A DNA stretch of 64,000 bases, taken from the NCBI GenBank assembly GCA_030765045.1, contig CM060962.1, positions 259,300,647 through 259,364,646 of the forward strand, given 5' to 3'. This document shows positions 1 through 12,009 of the stretch, piece by piece. The notes under the pieces are model-generated. The model did no database searches. It had not been told where the DNA came from and was given only the letters and a program-made list of their open reading frames with translations. Both the position numbers and the translations under genes were made by a program. Position 1 is the stretch's first letter; each line of letters starts with the position of its first letter. Source of the stretch: Tenodera sinensis. Lineage: Eukaryota; Arthropoda; Insecta; Mantodea; Mantidae.

Positions 1-652
1 AAGACGCTCAAGTCGTTAGAGCCCACATAACTTACGTGCTAACTTCGTATCAAGACGCACTTTCTGTCAACGCTGCTTAGAGTTACACCATCTGCGTGTC
101 AGATTAGTTCGAATTTTTCCTTAACCTACAGAATGAATTGGTTTTTTCGAGCTTGCTCTTCACGACACGATAAGGGAGGTAATTTCAAACAGAATCTCGT
201 CTGTATGACAAAGAGCTGTAGGCATTTGCCTCATAACTGGAGTGCTATCTTTTGCAAATTACCTGATATTTTCTCCCTACATCTCCACAGAAACGTGCAT
301 TGCCGCTGCACTGCAGTCTGCGTTCATTTCCTGCGATTGTCATCTGCAACTTCTATAAGTCGTGACACACTCACAGTAATTAACTGTTAAGTGATTACAT
401 CCAGAAGCTATAAATTACTGCTACATCTCTTATATATTGGAATATTAAAATGCACGTTGGTTTACTTTGCAGAATTAGGTATCTAGGAAGTTAGAAAGTT
501 AATTTTGTGCTCTCTTCACTGTGCGGCTAAAGGTAGGGGACATTTATATACAAGCTTATTATTCTAGATTGAGGTTTTACTGGAATTGCACGATTAGGTT
601 CTCTTGATTAGAAAAATAATTTTCTGTGTAGGTTTGCATGAGCGAGGGAGAG
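1..652. other. No recognisable feature
   Basis: AT-rich sequence with only short open frames and no protein motif, repeat or RNA signature that I recognise. Confidence 0.5.
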
Positions 653-960
653 AACTAAACTAAACTAAACCCCGGCGCGACAGCCCACGGAGGACCAAGG
701 CCTACCACCCAGCCGCTGCGTCCTCCACCTCTTTCCACTACAGGCGTCATTGGTGAGGTGCAGTACTGGAGGGTGGAACGTGGTCAGCGCCCCGAGCCCT
801 CCCGGCCAGTTATGCGGTCTTCTATTGGTCACCCGGGACCTAACGAGGCTGAGTGCACCCTGTGCCAGACCTCCCAGAGGGGATAAAATCCCCATGCTGG
901 TACCAGGGATCGAACCCGGGTCCTCCGCGCCAGAGGGAGGGAGAGAACGAAAGAGAGAAA
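653..960 (-). repeat. SINE-like repeat with ACTAA tail
   Basis: This is a GC-rich block of about 300 bp in AT-rich surroundings. Read on the minus strand it begins near a B-box-like motif (GGATCGAACCC on the plus strand around 908-918) and ends in a short AACTA-type tandem tail (653-668). A promoter-like head with a simple tail is the usual plan of a tRNA-derived SINE. The A box is not clear, so the tRNA origin is inferred. Open frames here are incidental. Confidence 0.45.
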
Positions 961-1184
961 TAAATTAAATTGAGTTTTATTTATCGAAGCTTTTTAGCTG
1001 CTGTGGTTGTCAGCGTGTCATTCTACTGGTATATTGGGCGTGAAAGATTTCTTAATTTGGCACAGAGGCATCTATAATGGGTTTGAGGTTCTCTTATGCG
1101 CTGCGAATTTACAATATGGGACCACCCGCTTTACTTCTCTGCCGCAGAAAGGCATGCTAAGAATCTTTACGCCCGAAAAAATCC

Positions 1185-1252
1185 ATCTCCCTATGCAAGG
1201 TTTGAACCCGCGACCTCGTGGGCCAGAAGTTAGCATGTGGTCGGCAGGGCAC
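1185..1252 (-). repeat. tRNA-like SINE head (degenerate)
   Basis: The plus strand contains GGTTTGAACCCGCGACC, which reads on the minus strand as a B-box followed by tRNA-like sequence. No complete cloverleaf could be drawn, so I call it a SINE head and not a tRNA gene. Confidence 0.35.
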
Positions 1253-1255
1253 TGA

Positions 1256-1572
1256 CGGGCAGAATAGCTCAGTGCCCGCCGATATCTACGTAGGGGACAC
1301 GATTGGAGAGGAAGTCTGAAAAGTCTGATAAAGTTCAACTGAGGAGCATTAACATCACTGGCCTTGCTTTAACCAAGTACGAGTTATTCATCTGAGTTAA
1401 TGCAATGGCAGTACTTATTTGCAACTGACTTGAAATTACAGCTCATCACAGAAAGACAGCCCCAGTAAAACAACATAACACACTTTTTCTTCAATTGAAT
1501 TAGAAGTACAAATACATAACCGCAGGGATTCTTACGCTTGAACGTTCAAAATAGGCAGCTTCTCTCTCTCTG

Positions 1573-1628
<56 letters not shown>

Positions 1629-2718
1629 GCTCTCTCTGTCATTTTTTGAAGCGATACACATCTTGATACATATTTTGTTTGCATTATGCACACAGTACCT
1701 ATACCATTACTTTGTACTCTGCCCTGACAAGTTTGGTACTTTCTCGAGCTATTTCCCTCTGTTTTCCCTTACTAGTTTTGTAATATGTGGAGCCATAATC
1801 TGGCTAATACATAAGTGAAGAATGTTTTACAAGTTAATATCAGAAAGTTGGAGTCTGTTTTGGTTTGGAGATCTCGTACAAGAAATATCTATTTGCATAA
1901 GTAGGTAGATCCACACATGCTCAGGATGCTAGTGGAAACCTTGTCAAACAGATGGAAACTTGTTTGAGGGGAATTTCCATAAAAGGAACACAATTCGTAT
2001 TTGTTTTGAAAACAATTCATCGTGAAAATATCATTTTCTAAGTAATGTATTTGTAATTGCAACGACAGCACTTTTCCAATATCTCCTAAATGGTATTGAG
2101 TACATCTAAATATCGTGCTGGAGATTTACACCATATTGAAATCTGATATCAGATTGTTGACGTAGTTCACTCAGTATTTAATTCAAGAGCTTCAATAACA
2201 CTCTTTGCTACGACGCTACGTATGTGTCGGTTCTGTTTATGGTATGTACCTTTGCCGTTTACTCTGTTAGCATTTGTTTACAACTGGCTCTTGTGTCAAA
2301 GCAAGCACTGCCCTAGCCCAGCGAGAACTACACAGAACGATGGGCAGGGCGAGAACAGCGTTTATCTAAAAGATGATAAGAACTCGAATTTTTAGGTAAA
2401 TACATATTTCGTTTGCGTCCTAATATGGACTTAAAATTGAGTTTAATGTTCTGGATATTCTGATTCAATATTTATGGTTCGGACTGAAATTTCATTAGGA
2501 TTCTCACCAATATTCCCAGTCACAGACGTTTTGTTTAGAAAGGACTGCTCTGAGCACTGCCGCCTACATCTGCGTCTTGTATTGTTGCAATCAACGCTTC
2601 CTTGGAGACATTGGTATCGTAGGATTCAGGCGGCCCTGGACTATGTCAATAAATTACTGACTGTGCTCTTTATATGTATACAGTGCTTATGTCACATGCA
2701 TTTATTTTGTTTCATACA
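1256..2718. other. Intergenic, no gene; TC microsatellite
   Basis: No gene or transposon signature is visible. The only structure is an interrupted TC/CT dinucleotide array at about 1560-1640. Confidence 0.5.
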
Positions 2719-2917
2719 CTTTAGAGCAGGGGTGTCAAACAGCACTCACCAGGCGTGAAAAATTTTCCCCTATTTTCCCTCCTTCCGTGATGATCAAATC
2801 GGAAACGGGAAAAACAAAGCGAAAACCGGTTCTACGAGCGCGTGCTACTGCAGTTAAGGAGGGGTAGACCCCTCTCTTCACACCCTGGGAGTGAGGTTTG
2901 ACATGCCTGCTTTAGAG
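2719..2917. mobile_element. hAT-type MITE with 8-bp target duplication
   Basis: The element proper is 2727-2909 (183 bp). Its ends are inverted: CAGGGGTGTCAAAC on the left and GTTTGACATGCCTG on the right, which match at 12 of 14 positions when inverted. It is flanked by perfect 8-bp copies of CTTTAGAG at 2719-2726 and 2910-2917. That duplication has T at position 2 and A at position 7, as is usual for hAT transposons, and CAG-starting ends also fit hAT. It has no coding capacity, so it is a non-autonomous miniature element moved by a transposase encoded elsewhere. Confidence 0.85.
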
Positions 2918-3519
2918 AGATATTACCAAACACTACTGCATGCAAAATGTTTAGCGGACTCAACTAGTATTCCCTCTGCATCTTATTTTGCATAGTTGGT
3001 GCACAAATAGCTACTTCACAAAAGAAACCCACCAAACACGCTTAATAGACTTCATTATAATAAAATTGATGGAATCATAAATGAAGAAATATGAGAGAAG
3101 CTGAAATTAGGCATGACACAGTACTGAACGATAGACCGATTAAAAGTGTGAGTGGTAATGTATCGATCCTTTCAATGAAAATACTAGCCGGGAATAACAG
3201 CTGTGGGGGGTGTTCCCGCCGCAGCAAAACTTGGAGGTTTGCAGAAACTGTGAGCCTCTCACCCAGTGACCAACTGTATTCCTGTCAACTGCACTTGTTT
3301 TGTACACTTTATACACATGTTTGCTTGCATTGTGGAGTTCAATGGCTGCATGTTGTTTGTAAGGAATGCCAGTTACAGGTGAACTTTTAAAACCTTCATG
3401 CAGCTGTGTTTCCTGCGGGAATAATGCTAAAGTTGTGTACAAGATTCCAAATTCGCACCAAAATACTGTATTCTTAACATTGGTTTTAACTGAGAAAAAT
3501 TATACTTACTACTCTTAAA
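2918..3519. other. No recognisable feature
   Basis: Unique-looking intergenic sequence. Open frames of about 100 codons occur on both strands but show no recognisable domain or codon bias. Confidence 0.45.
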
Positions 3520-3890
3520 CGGAATGGGAGACTCAGGTGGTAACGTCTGTGGCCCACATTAGGGAGGTCGCGGGTTCGATCCCCGTGGCCTACCTTCCTG
3601 ACGCATATTTTTTTCGGAGGCTTCCCCGGGTCACCAAGGGAATGCTGGGAAGGATTTCCATATCCTCCGAATTTCGTATCCCTCCATTTCGTTACATAAA
3701 ATCATTTCATTTCACACTTTATCCCGTTAGGCTTCTTTCAGCGTTGGAAACGTCAGTGAGCGTCATGGCAGCAGCAGGGGGAATAAATGCGCTCCTGAAA
3801 TGTCGTTCCCCGGATTGGAAGGCCAGGCACTGGTTTCCGGGCCCACCATGGGATGGTACAAGCACGAGGGGCTAAATCAACCTCCGCCAG
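3520..3890 (+). repeat. tRNA-derived SINE (family S2)
   Basis: The head has an A-box-like GACTCAGGTGGTAACG and a near-perfect B box, GGTTCGATCCC (3573-3583). The body includes the segment GCTGGGAAGGAT. A second copy with the same head and body order is at 57487. The tRNA-like head with internal RNA polymerase III promoter boxes defines a SINE that is mobilised by LINE proteins. A 112-codon open frame overlaps it but is incidental. The 3' limit is approximate. Confidence 0.7.
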
Positions 3891-3960
3891 GATGCTTCCC
3901 TGGGGGTCCCGCGTCAGCAGCATAGGCCCCAAAGGTCGCCTATAGATCGAGTTGCTAAGT

Positions 3961-4630
3961 CAGCTTATGTCAATATTTTGCAGCGTTTACCACTTCTGAG
4001 ATATGCTTTGTTGTTGGTTTGACTTTTCAAATAGTTTTCATGGTAAGTTGCTATTCGTTTTTCTAGTGGCCATTCAAAGAGAATATATTTTAGGAGCTAC
4101 CACTTCGAGACACGCTTTTTAAAAACCTGTCACTTTACCTTACAGTTTCCTTCTTTTATTTACCACGAAATATGTAGTGGTGTAATAAAGTTAATTTCGA
4201 TTAACAAGATGTCCTTAGATAGAAAACTAAGCTTCTGTAAGAATAGTTTGTAGACGAGTGAGTAGAGGAAGTAATGTGAATGAAACACGTCAGATTTTTA
4301 GAAGATAAAAAAACTGTTTAATAGTTGCCTGTCTGTGTATCTCTGAACAACAAACTCAAAAACGAAAAGTGGAATAAATAAAAATCTCTCCAGGAAGTAG
4401 ACCTTCAAGCTAATTGCCCCAATGCAAACTACCCTTACATGGAAAATGTTTCGTTTCTTTCATTATCTCAAAGCAGGATTGAACGATTTTTACACATAAT
4501 AAATTAAATTCGTCATAACTTCTCAAGAAATAGCCTGGAAAGTCATGCTGATGAATGACTTTTGCATAAATGTTAAATTGTGAGAAATAGGCTAAAATCT
4601 TACCACGTAGATGTAGACGTAGATGTAACA
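3961..4630. other. No recognisable feature
   Basis: AT-rich intergenic DNA leading into the ATT array. Nothing recognised. Confidence 0.45.
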
Positions 4631-4631
4631 G

Positions 4632-4938
<307 letters not shown>

Positions 4939-5394
4939 GCGTTAATATTTGCAATATATTTGTTGTTGAGTTACATTTCCAAATAGTTATACTTTTTCAA
5001 GGAGTTAATCACTCTTCACTTTCCTCTTTGTCATAGTAGTAGCATAGAGCTTCATATCTATCAGAAATTGGTCCACTTTTTAAAAATATGTCTAACTGTT
5101 TAGATTACAGCTTACATCTGATGTCTTTAAATGTGTAGTGAAAGGTTTGTGCTTCAAACATCACCTCTGGTAGTAAGGATTAGAAGACAGACAGGGCGAC
5201 AGATACGGAAGATGGCGTGTGTAAGCGTGAACGGGGTCCCTAACGATTCCAGATTGAACGACTACGACGCCTCTTAAACGTGTCCGTAAGTCCCGGCCCC
5301 CTAGGTGATCTTTTAGGGAAAGACGCTCACATAGGGCAGTCCCAGGAACAACCTTCACAAAGTGCAAATGCACCGTGCAGCCGCAACACAAGGA
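4939..5394. other. No recognisable feature
   Basis: Intergenic sequence with no motif recognised. The last part may be the 3' body of the adjacent minus-strand SINE. Confidence 0.4.
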
Positions 5395-5399
5395 ACACC

Positions 5400-5594
5400 A
5401 TCAGCTGGTCCTTCAACCCCAAAATAGATGCTAATCAGTATGACGGGGAATCGTGATAGGAACAGCCTCAGCATTTGCCTACCGACCCCAGGAAACTACG
5501 AAAAACTCTTGTTCAGAGTGGGTGGCGGGAATCGAACCAATGATTTCCCGAATGAGAGCCTCACAAGTTACTGCGGAGCCATCTCGCTCGGTTG
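5400..5594 (-). repeat. tRNA-derived SINE (family S4)
   Basis: On the minus strand the head reads CGAGCGAGATGGCTCC with a B box, GGTTCGATTCCC, then a body containing GGCAAATGCTG. Similar minus-strand copies are at about 10395, 50216, 53815 and 56725. The head-plus-body arrangement repeated at several loci identifies an interspersed SINE. Confidence 0.65.
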
Positions 5595-5604
5595 GCGGTA
5601 AATA

Positions 5605-7435
5605 GAAGAAAAAGCTACCTATAATTAGTTTGTTGAAGTGTGAGTAGTGAAATGTATGTGATTGCAACACTTCGCCTTTTTTCTCTTTGCGATGTTTTAC
5701 AGACTGTCGAATAATTGCAGCTAAATCGAGTGATTCAGCAGCAAATGATCTAGATAAAGTACAAACACAGAGGGAAAGTCACTATCTATCCATGGTGCTG
5801 GGAATAAAGCTGCACGCATTCAGTGATAATTTTAACGACATCCCAGAACGAATCATCCCCGTCTGCTATCTTGCTCTCCATCATTGTCACCACAAATAGC
5901 TGGAGCTTACCACTGTCGCCGCACATATTCTGTTCAGTATTCAATGCGCTATATTCGTTATGTAGGAATCTTTTTGTAGGTCATTAGACCAGCTCAAATC
6001 AATAATGTGTACCTGTATTTAACTATCAAATTACTGTATTCTCTACCACATTCATAAGGTTTCGTACAAGTTTTGAGCTGGCTGAGATTTAAGAGACCCT
6101 AGTATTGAAATTTGAAATATTCTATATTTTTATAAGTACGAAATGCACACCTAAGAATGTTTATACTATAAACTACCACATGAAGTTGCAGCACAATCTA
6201 TTTTATATTTTAAGGGAATTAATTATTCAATTTATTCATAATGCGAAAATACCTTAATATTCCAAATAAAGCTAAGCATCTAAAGCTAAAGTTGTACTAT
6301 TTTATAAACTCTAACTGTCCAACAAACACCATCAATCTCTGGTAGGAAGAAAACATAATAACTTTAAAGCAATTAATTTCTTTGCTTTGATAGACATTGA
6401 AAATGTTTTTAAACCTTTCTTGTGTATTTGATTCTTTAGAGCTAGGAATGTTTCAGATTTTGAAACCTAAGACTGAAGTTGAAGTTACATAAATGGAGAA
6501 AATGCTGGAAAGATTCTGGGAGCATATTACAAAAATTAATGCACAGGGAGCAGATAGTATATTAAAAATGTAAAGTTGAGGAAAACCAATTTCTCTACAC
6601 ACATGAATCACGATCATGAGTCAGATTACTTGTTTAGACTAAAATTACCCTGCTGCATGCATCACATCTTCCCTCTTTTGTCTAGTAGTCTCTCTACCCA
6701 GATTCGTAGCTTAATTATTTACTTCCGTTGAATTTGGTTGTTTTTGAGCCTTTTTAGACCGATATTTTGTTCAAACACTCCGAAAACTTTAAGCAGAAAA
6801 GCGGTGTTTAAATGCGTTACAGTTGCACCAGACCTAATGCTGAAATTTAAAAAGGTTCAGTGAGAACCGACGACTGAAGGTTTGGGGAACATTTATATTC
6901 ATAAACCTAAAAATAGTCAATCTGAAAATTTTTCAGTCATTTTTCAGTTCGACGGTCTCTTAAGTTGGGTATTTTTCGTGAATGAGGGTATTTTGTAACG
7001 ACTGGGAAGTTGTGTTATGCTTTATAAGGTTTTTACATTAGTGCGCTTTCGATAACACCGTTCTGTATGGATTTCGCTTTTTTTTTTTTAAATGAATGAG
7101 AGTTTCTGAATCACATTTTCACACTGATAGCAAAACTGAAATCCGTTTTCGCATACCACGTCAGAATTTTTTGCAACACATTTTAGGTTTTGAATAGTTT
7201 TCGTAATTTACGTACTCTAGTGATATTACCCTGTGTCTATCGTTTGTTAGAAAGGCTCAACAGCTTATAATTTCAACCTTTTACTTAAAATGTTACTTAT
7301 GTTTCTATTGTATATTTATATATTTATTAAAATCTACCAACTATAGCCCTTGGGGATGTACAGAAATTCGTCTTCCCCTTAAAATTAACCGGCGATAAGA
7401 CATGCAATGTTTATTCTTTGTGATATTTATCTCTA
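5605..7435. other. Intergenic, nothing recognised
   Basis: AT-rich sequence, with open frames below 70 codons and no motifs or repeats that I could match elsewhere in the window. Confidence 0.45.
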
Positions 7436-9489
7436 GTATCAGATACTTTGCCATCTGCATCCAGTAGCACTGAAACTGAATCTTCAGTGGATCATACTTA
7501 TGAACCAGACTGGTGATGATAGATGTTTTAATCTAAGTGAGCTTAAGAAAAGAAAGTATTGGCTGGGGGTATATATTTTTCATTGTACAAGCACTGTGAG
7601 AAGGAACTTGTCCTTTGTTTTGCTGAAGAAGAGAATTTGGTGTCTTGCCAAGACATCACTGCTGTCTTCAGATTTTATAACATAAACTAATTAACTAATT
7701 CCAAAGAACGGAGGTTCTTCATAGATTCTTCTCAAAAAGTCTTAAAGGTGTTTTACTTCATAATGGAAACATTCATCCTTCTATTCCTGTTGTCCACTTT
7801 TTTCTTTTAAAGGAGACATATGAAAATGTTAAGTTTTTGTTACAAAAACTACAGTACGGAAGCCATCAATGGCTAGTCTGTGGGGATTTGAAGATTATTG
7901 GACTATTTCTTGGTCAGTAGGTTGTTTTCACAAAATATCCTTGTTTTTTATGTGTATGGGATTGCAGAGCTAGGTCAGAACAGTGGGAAAGGGAACAGTG
8001 GTCATGTAGTACTAATTTTACACCGAGCGAAAAAAATATAAAAAGTTGCGTCGTATCTTGTTTGAGTTTAAGGCGCCTATATATTGATTTTTAATGTTAA
8101 ATTAATAGTCCTCTTCTTCTCGTTCTTGGTCCTCTTGTTCTTGCCTCGGCTGTTTTTGAGACTGCTTAATAGGTCGTGGGAAAAATGAGTGGTTATCTTA
8201 GAGTGGATTGAAATAAGTATTAATAAAAATGAAATGAAGGAGAAAAACAATTGCACTTTTATTACAATGTTCAGCAGCTAAAACTTGAATACTGTACATT
8301 ATAAATATAGACCGACTTTCAATAAATATGCCAAATGATTCGGTATCCTGAGCTTCACTTCACCATCACCAAGAACGTATATAGCCGAATAAACATAAGA
8401 TGGTATTGCCTAAATGAATCTTGGATGGAGTTTAGCCTGATGCTTGTCTTGTAGCACGGTAACTTTCACTCTATCACTTAAACATACTAATACGTCGTGT
8501 TCTCCGTAGGATTGTAGACAGACCACTCTGCTAAAACTATATCAAACCTCCCTACTCTTGCCTGCCAAAATATTGAATTTCTATTGGTTGCCTAGAATGT
8601 GGTATATTTCAAATTGAATTGCTTCGGGATTTCTCATTGGGTAAGCGCGCGAAACTGCTGCTCCCACGCTCTAACGCGAATCTAACAGACGCTCTGCTAA
8701 CAATGTATGATGTTTTATGACCGTTCCACAAAAATAGGTCTACAAAGAATATACTATATAGTTTTATTACTTCCGGGGTCAGTATATCGCTGTCTGTTCT
8801 TGCATTCTGGTGAAATGAATTCTTGTACTATATGAAACTTATTGTAATATATGGAAATATTTATTTAAATTGTAAATATCTTATTACGCACGGGATACCG
8901 TCTCAAAGTGAACCTTTTATTGATTCCTCAAAAGTACTGTTGCCACCTCTCCATGTGAAATTAGGTTTAATGAAAAAATTTGTGAAAACTCTAAATAAAG
9001 ATAGTGCTTTAAATACCTTTGTGTTACATTTCCTTCATTATGCCATGAAAAAATTAAAGCTGGTACATTCGTTGATCCACAAATTCGAAAACTGATGGAC
9101 AGTCCATTCGAGAATACTGTGAGTCGAGAAGTGAAGGATGCCTGGAATGTTTTCAGAAATGTTTTTTCTAATTTCCTTGGAAGTAAAAAGATCCAAATTA
9201 TGTTAACACAGTGAAACTGATGCTACAAAATTTCAAACAGATTGGTTGTAACATAAGTGTTAAAGTACCTTTTCATCATTCCCGTCTAAATTATTTCCCT
9301 GATAATTTAGGAGATTTTAGTGAGGAACAGGGTGAAAGATTTCACCAAGATACAAAACATTTGGGAATTACTTATCAAGGGGAGTGGGGTGTTCACATGA
9401 TGGCGGACTATTATTGGATGTTAAAAAGGGACTGTTCTGAACAATGTGGGAGAAGGTCAAAGAGGAGAAAATTTGAGGTTCAATATTGA
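7436..9489 (+). pseudogene. Relic of arthropod-wide uncharacterised repeat protein
   Basis: Fragments in shifting frames read as one long protein. In order they include NLSELK (near 7530), FAEEENLVSCQDITAVF (about 7620-7670), VLKGVLLHNGN, VCGDLKIIGLFLG (near 7876), LLPPLHVKLGLMKKF (about 8936-8980), FVDPQIRKL, NVFSNFLGSKK, GCNISVKVPFHHSRLNYFP, GERFHQDTKHLG and MMADYYWMLKRD (near 9400). From memory these match a hypothetical protein present in many copies in arthropod genomes, probably transposon-associated. I cannot name its biochemical role. Stops, frameshifts and a non-matching stretch of about 850 bp at 8005-8870 show that this copy is dead. The last 92 codons (9211-9489) are still open. 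Confidence 0.65.
8005..8870. other. Unidentified insertion inside the relic
   Basis: The protein similarity of the surrounding relic stops near 8005 and resumes near 8880. The intervening AT-rich DNA shows no coding motif, clear terminal repeat or target duplication that I could find. It may be an old insertion or an intron of the original gene. Confidence 0.35.
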
Positions 9490-10065
9490 GGTAAGGTTAT
9501 GAATGTGCTAATAATAATTATTGTTAATTAATAATTAATTAGTGGCAAATACACTATAATTATGGCCTAGTTTTTCATACAAAACTCTTCTTCAAAGTAA
9601 TTTTATTACGTTTCATAAAGCTTTAATTTCATTTGTTATTTATGAATACTTTGAAAACCTGATGTGATGGGAGAAGATGGAGATTATTTTCGAATTCAGC
9701 AAAAACAATTCGTTTAGGATCACCTATCAGATACAAAAAAGCAAAAACTAAGTTTTGAAATGCAGAACGGTGTAATCATACCGCTGGAACGTTTATCTTT
9801 ACAATTGATTATTACTTAAGGACCTATATATAGGTCAGTTGGTTCCCACGCCAGTCAGCGTCACAAGTCACTGCATGTTGTTATATGAGTGCACCAGGAC
9901 TCGTGGCATACCTACTCTCGAATACATCTAGTGAGATCTGTCTCCTTCCGAACCTACCTATCCTGTGCTAGTGGGCCCAGGATTACTACAATATCTAAGG
10001 GTTTCATTCACTCCATATAAATTTTTCATTTGAAAAATAGGGCTATATTTGTTTATCAAAATGGT
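9490..10065. other. No recognisable feature
   Basis: AT-rich intergenic sequence following the pseudogene. Nothing recognised. Confidence 0.45.
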
Positions 10066-10148
10066 TTTAACGATTTGAATTTTTATTTCCACTGAAATCT
10101 CGGTATCCATTTTTTGCATGGAATACAATACCTCCTCTACCTACTATG
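10066..10148. repeat. Fragment of repeat family RA
   Basis: The segment with TGAAATCTCGGTATC and GGAATACAATACCTCCTCTAC matches the terminal part of the longer repeats at 37500-37575 and 45890-45960. A second short piece of the same family, ACATAAATTGCGTGTTTT, lies at about 10757-10800. Confidence 0.6.
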
Positions 10149-10394
10149 TAACGGCTAAAGGATGCATACATGGAGGGGACACCTCGAACAGAAGGGGCCA
10201 CAGGGGAACAGAGACGCGCGGAAGTCCCTAACAGGTGCTGAGATCTCTTCATCCCGGCGCCAGCTCCCGCAGAGCAGACACCACACCGCGGGTCCGGTAC
10301 CGACCAGCGTCCCCCCACCCCAACAGAGGACAGTGGCCGCCCAAACGCCACCTAACGCCGAGAACTGCAGTTTCAAGTGCGATTCGCGACCTCT
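10149..10394. other. GC-rich block, unidentified
   Basis: The base composition is much richer in G and C than the flanks, and open frames of 85-98 codons occur on both strands. They lack recognisable motifs. The block adjoins a family S4 SINE and may be an additional repeat or a composite body. Confidence 0.35.
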
Positions 10395-10640
10395 GTCCGG
10401 CACCGCAAACACTATTCGCCTTAAAGCACACGTGAAAGATCATAAGGAAATAGAATGAAGGGAAATTGTGGAAAGGAAACCGTAATATGAAATAATGCAC
10501 CCCAACATTCGCTTTAATGACATGGGAACTCCAAGGGAAAACCAAATAAAGAGTACACGGTCACCGGGGATCGAACCTACGATCTTCCGAATGCGAGTCG
10601 TATACTTTGCCTCGCTGTGTTACCTACTATGTAGGTATGC
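10395..10640 (-). repeat. tRNA-derived SINE (family S4)
   Basis: The plus strand carries GGGATCGAACCTACGATC, a reversed B box, then a reversed tRNA-like head. Its body shares GGAAATAGAATGAA and the CTGTCCGGCACCGC-type segment with the copy at 56725-56960. Divergence between copies indicates an old insertion. Confidence 0.6.
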
Positions 10641-10920
10641 ACTTGTAGAGAATGTACAAATAAGTAGGGACTTAAGACTAAAAAACCACAACCACCTGCT
10701 CGAAAAGTCAAAGAAATAACAAAATTAATCTCGAAAATGTTTAACGTCACAAAATATTTTGACATAAATTGCGTGTTTTAACAAGCTCTACATTTTATTT
10801 ATAAATGGTTGTGCATATCTGGCAAAATGTGTCAATCTTCGAAATTATTAGGATACCACTTCTAAATACTGTGAAGCTAGAAGGAGAAGGAATTTATTAA
10901 CTCCTGTGCATTAGACATAC

Positions 10921-10996
10921 ACCTTCACACTCTCACCCTCACTCACATTCACACTCACATTCACACTGACACTGACACTGACACTCACACTCTCAG

Positions 10997-11088
<92 letters not shown>

Positions 11089-11166
11089 TCTGTCACACTC
11101 ACATTCACACACACACTGACACTCACACTCACTCTCACTCTCAGTCACACACGCACACATACACAT
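10921..11166. repeat. CA/CACT low-complexity array
   Basis: A (CA)n core of about 85 bp near 10999-11083 is framed by CACT, CACATT and CACTGA variants. This resembles the tails of the SINEs at 23535 and 52892, so it may be an expanded SINE tail whose head is gone. Confidence 0.85.
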
Positions 11167-11452
11167 AAAAATAAACACAAAACATAATATAACCTAACCG
11201 ATCCGATTGGGCAAGGGTCTCCCACAGCTTGCAGGGCTAACTCTACCGAATCCACAGGTGAGCTAATTCCTGTGAATTTCCCTTGTGGAATTAATTGAAA
11301 TAGTAATTTAGAAAAACACTAACTTCTCCCACCTCTCTGTCTCTTGCCACTCTTGTCTAATGGTCACCAATCACTTCACTCCCTTCACTTAATTTCTGTA
11401 CCCATCTCAGACGTGGTCGACCTGTTTCTTTTACCCCATCTCAGACCCCACA

Positions 11453-11815
11453 TTGTCGTGCCCTAAGCCCATCTATTTTGAGCCATTCTGGCCTCGTGTT
11501 CTCACCATCTGCATCACTCTGATCAATAAAGAAACAAACATAAATTATTTAAGTAATTACAGATCGATAATCCCGTTATCCGGTTTATACAAAATATGTA
11601 CGAAGATTATAACAAATAGACTTACCAGAGAATTGAATGAAAATCAACTGACAGAGCAAGCTGGATTTCGTACGCAGTATAGCACAATAGACCATCTCCA
11701 TACAATCAAGCAAATTATTGAAAAAGTGCAGGAATTCAGTCTAAACATATCTATACTTAGCATTCATAGATTCGAGTATAATCTACAGACGGTACGCTCA
11801 ACCTTAGCACCATAA
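11453..11815 (+). pseudogene. RTE-like reverse transcriptase fragment
   Basis: Residues about 30-90 of this open frame read NYRSIIPLSGLYKICTKII, then LTRELNENQLTEQAGFR and TIDHLHTIKQII. These are the finger-domain motifs of non-LTR retrotransposon reverse transcriptases, closest by eye to the RTE type. The catalytic FADD-type motif, the endonuclease and the C-terminus are absent, so this is a short dead fragment. The first 25 or so residues do not match and are probably not part of the element. It lies just upstream of the intact LTR element. Confidence 0.75.
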
Positions 11816-12009
11816 AATAAAAGCCCCATTGAATGAATGGAGCATTCTTGTTTTGCAACGGCTATGTGCATAATTCGTTGTAAAGGCCAATATCAGTTAC
11901 CTATCAACCAGCTAAATGTGTTGTCGCTTTTACGCTGCCCATGCTCAACTGACAAGTCGTGGAAGGAAAGTATCGTTTTTGGTGATGCCTTACAGTTAGT
12001 GACTTATTA

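Noticed and set aside
10921..11166. CRISPR-like or structured repeat array
   Set aside because: It is simple CA/CACT low-complexity DNA without spacers, in an animal genome.
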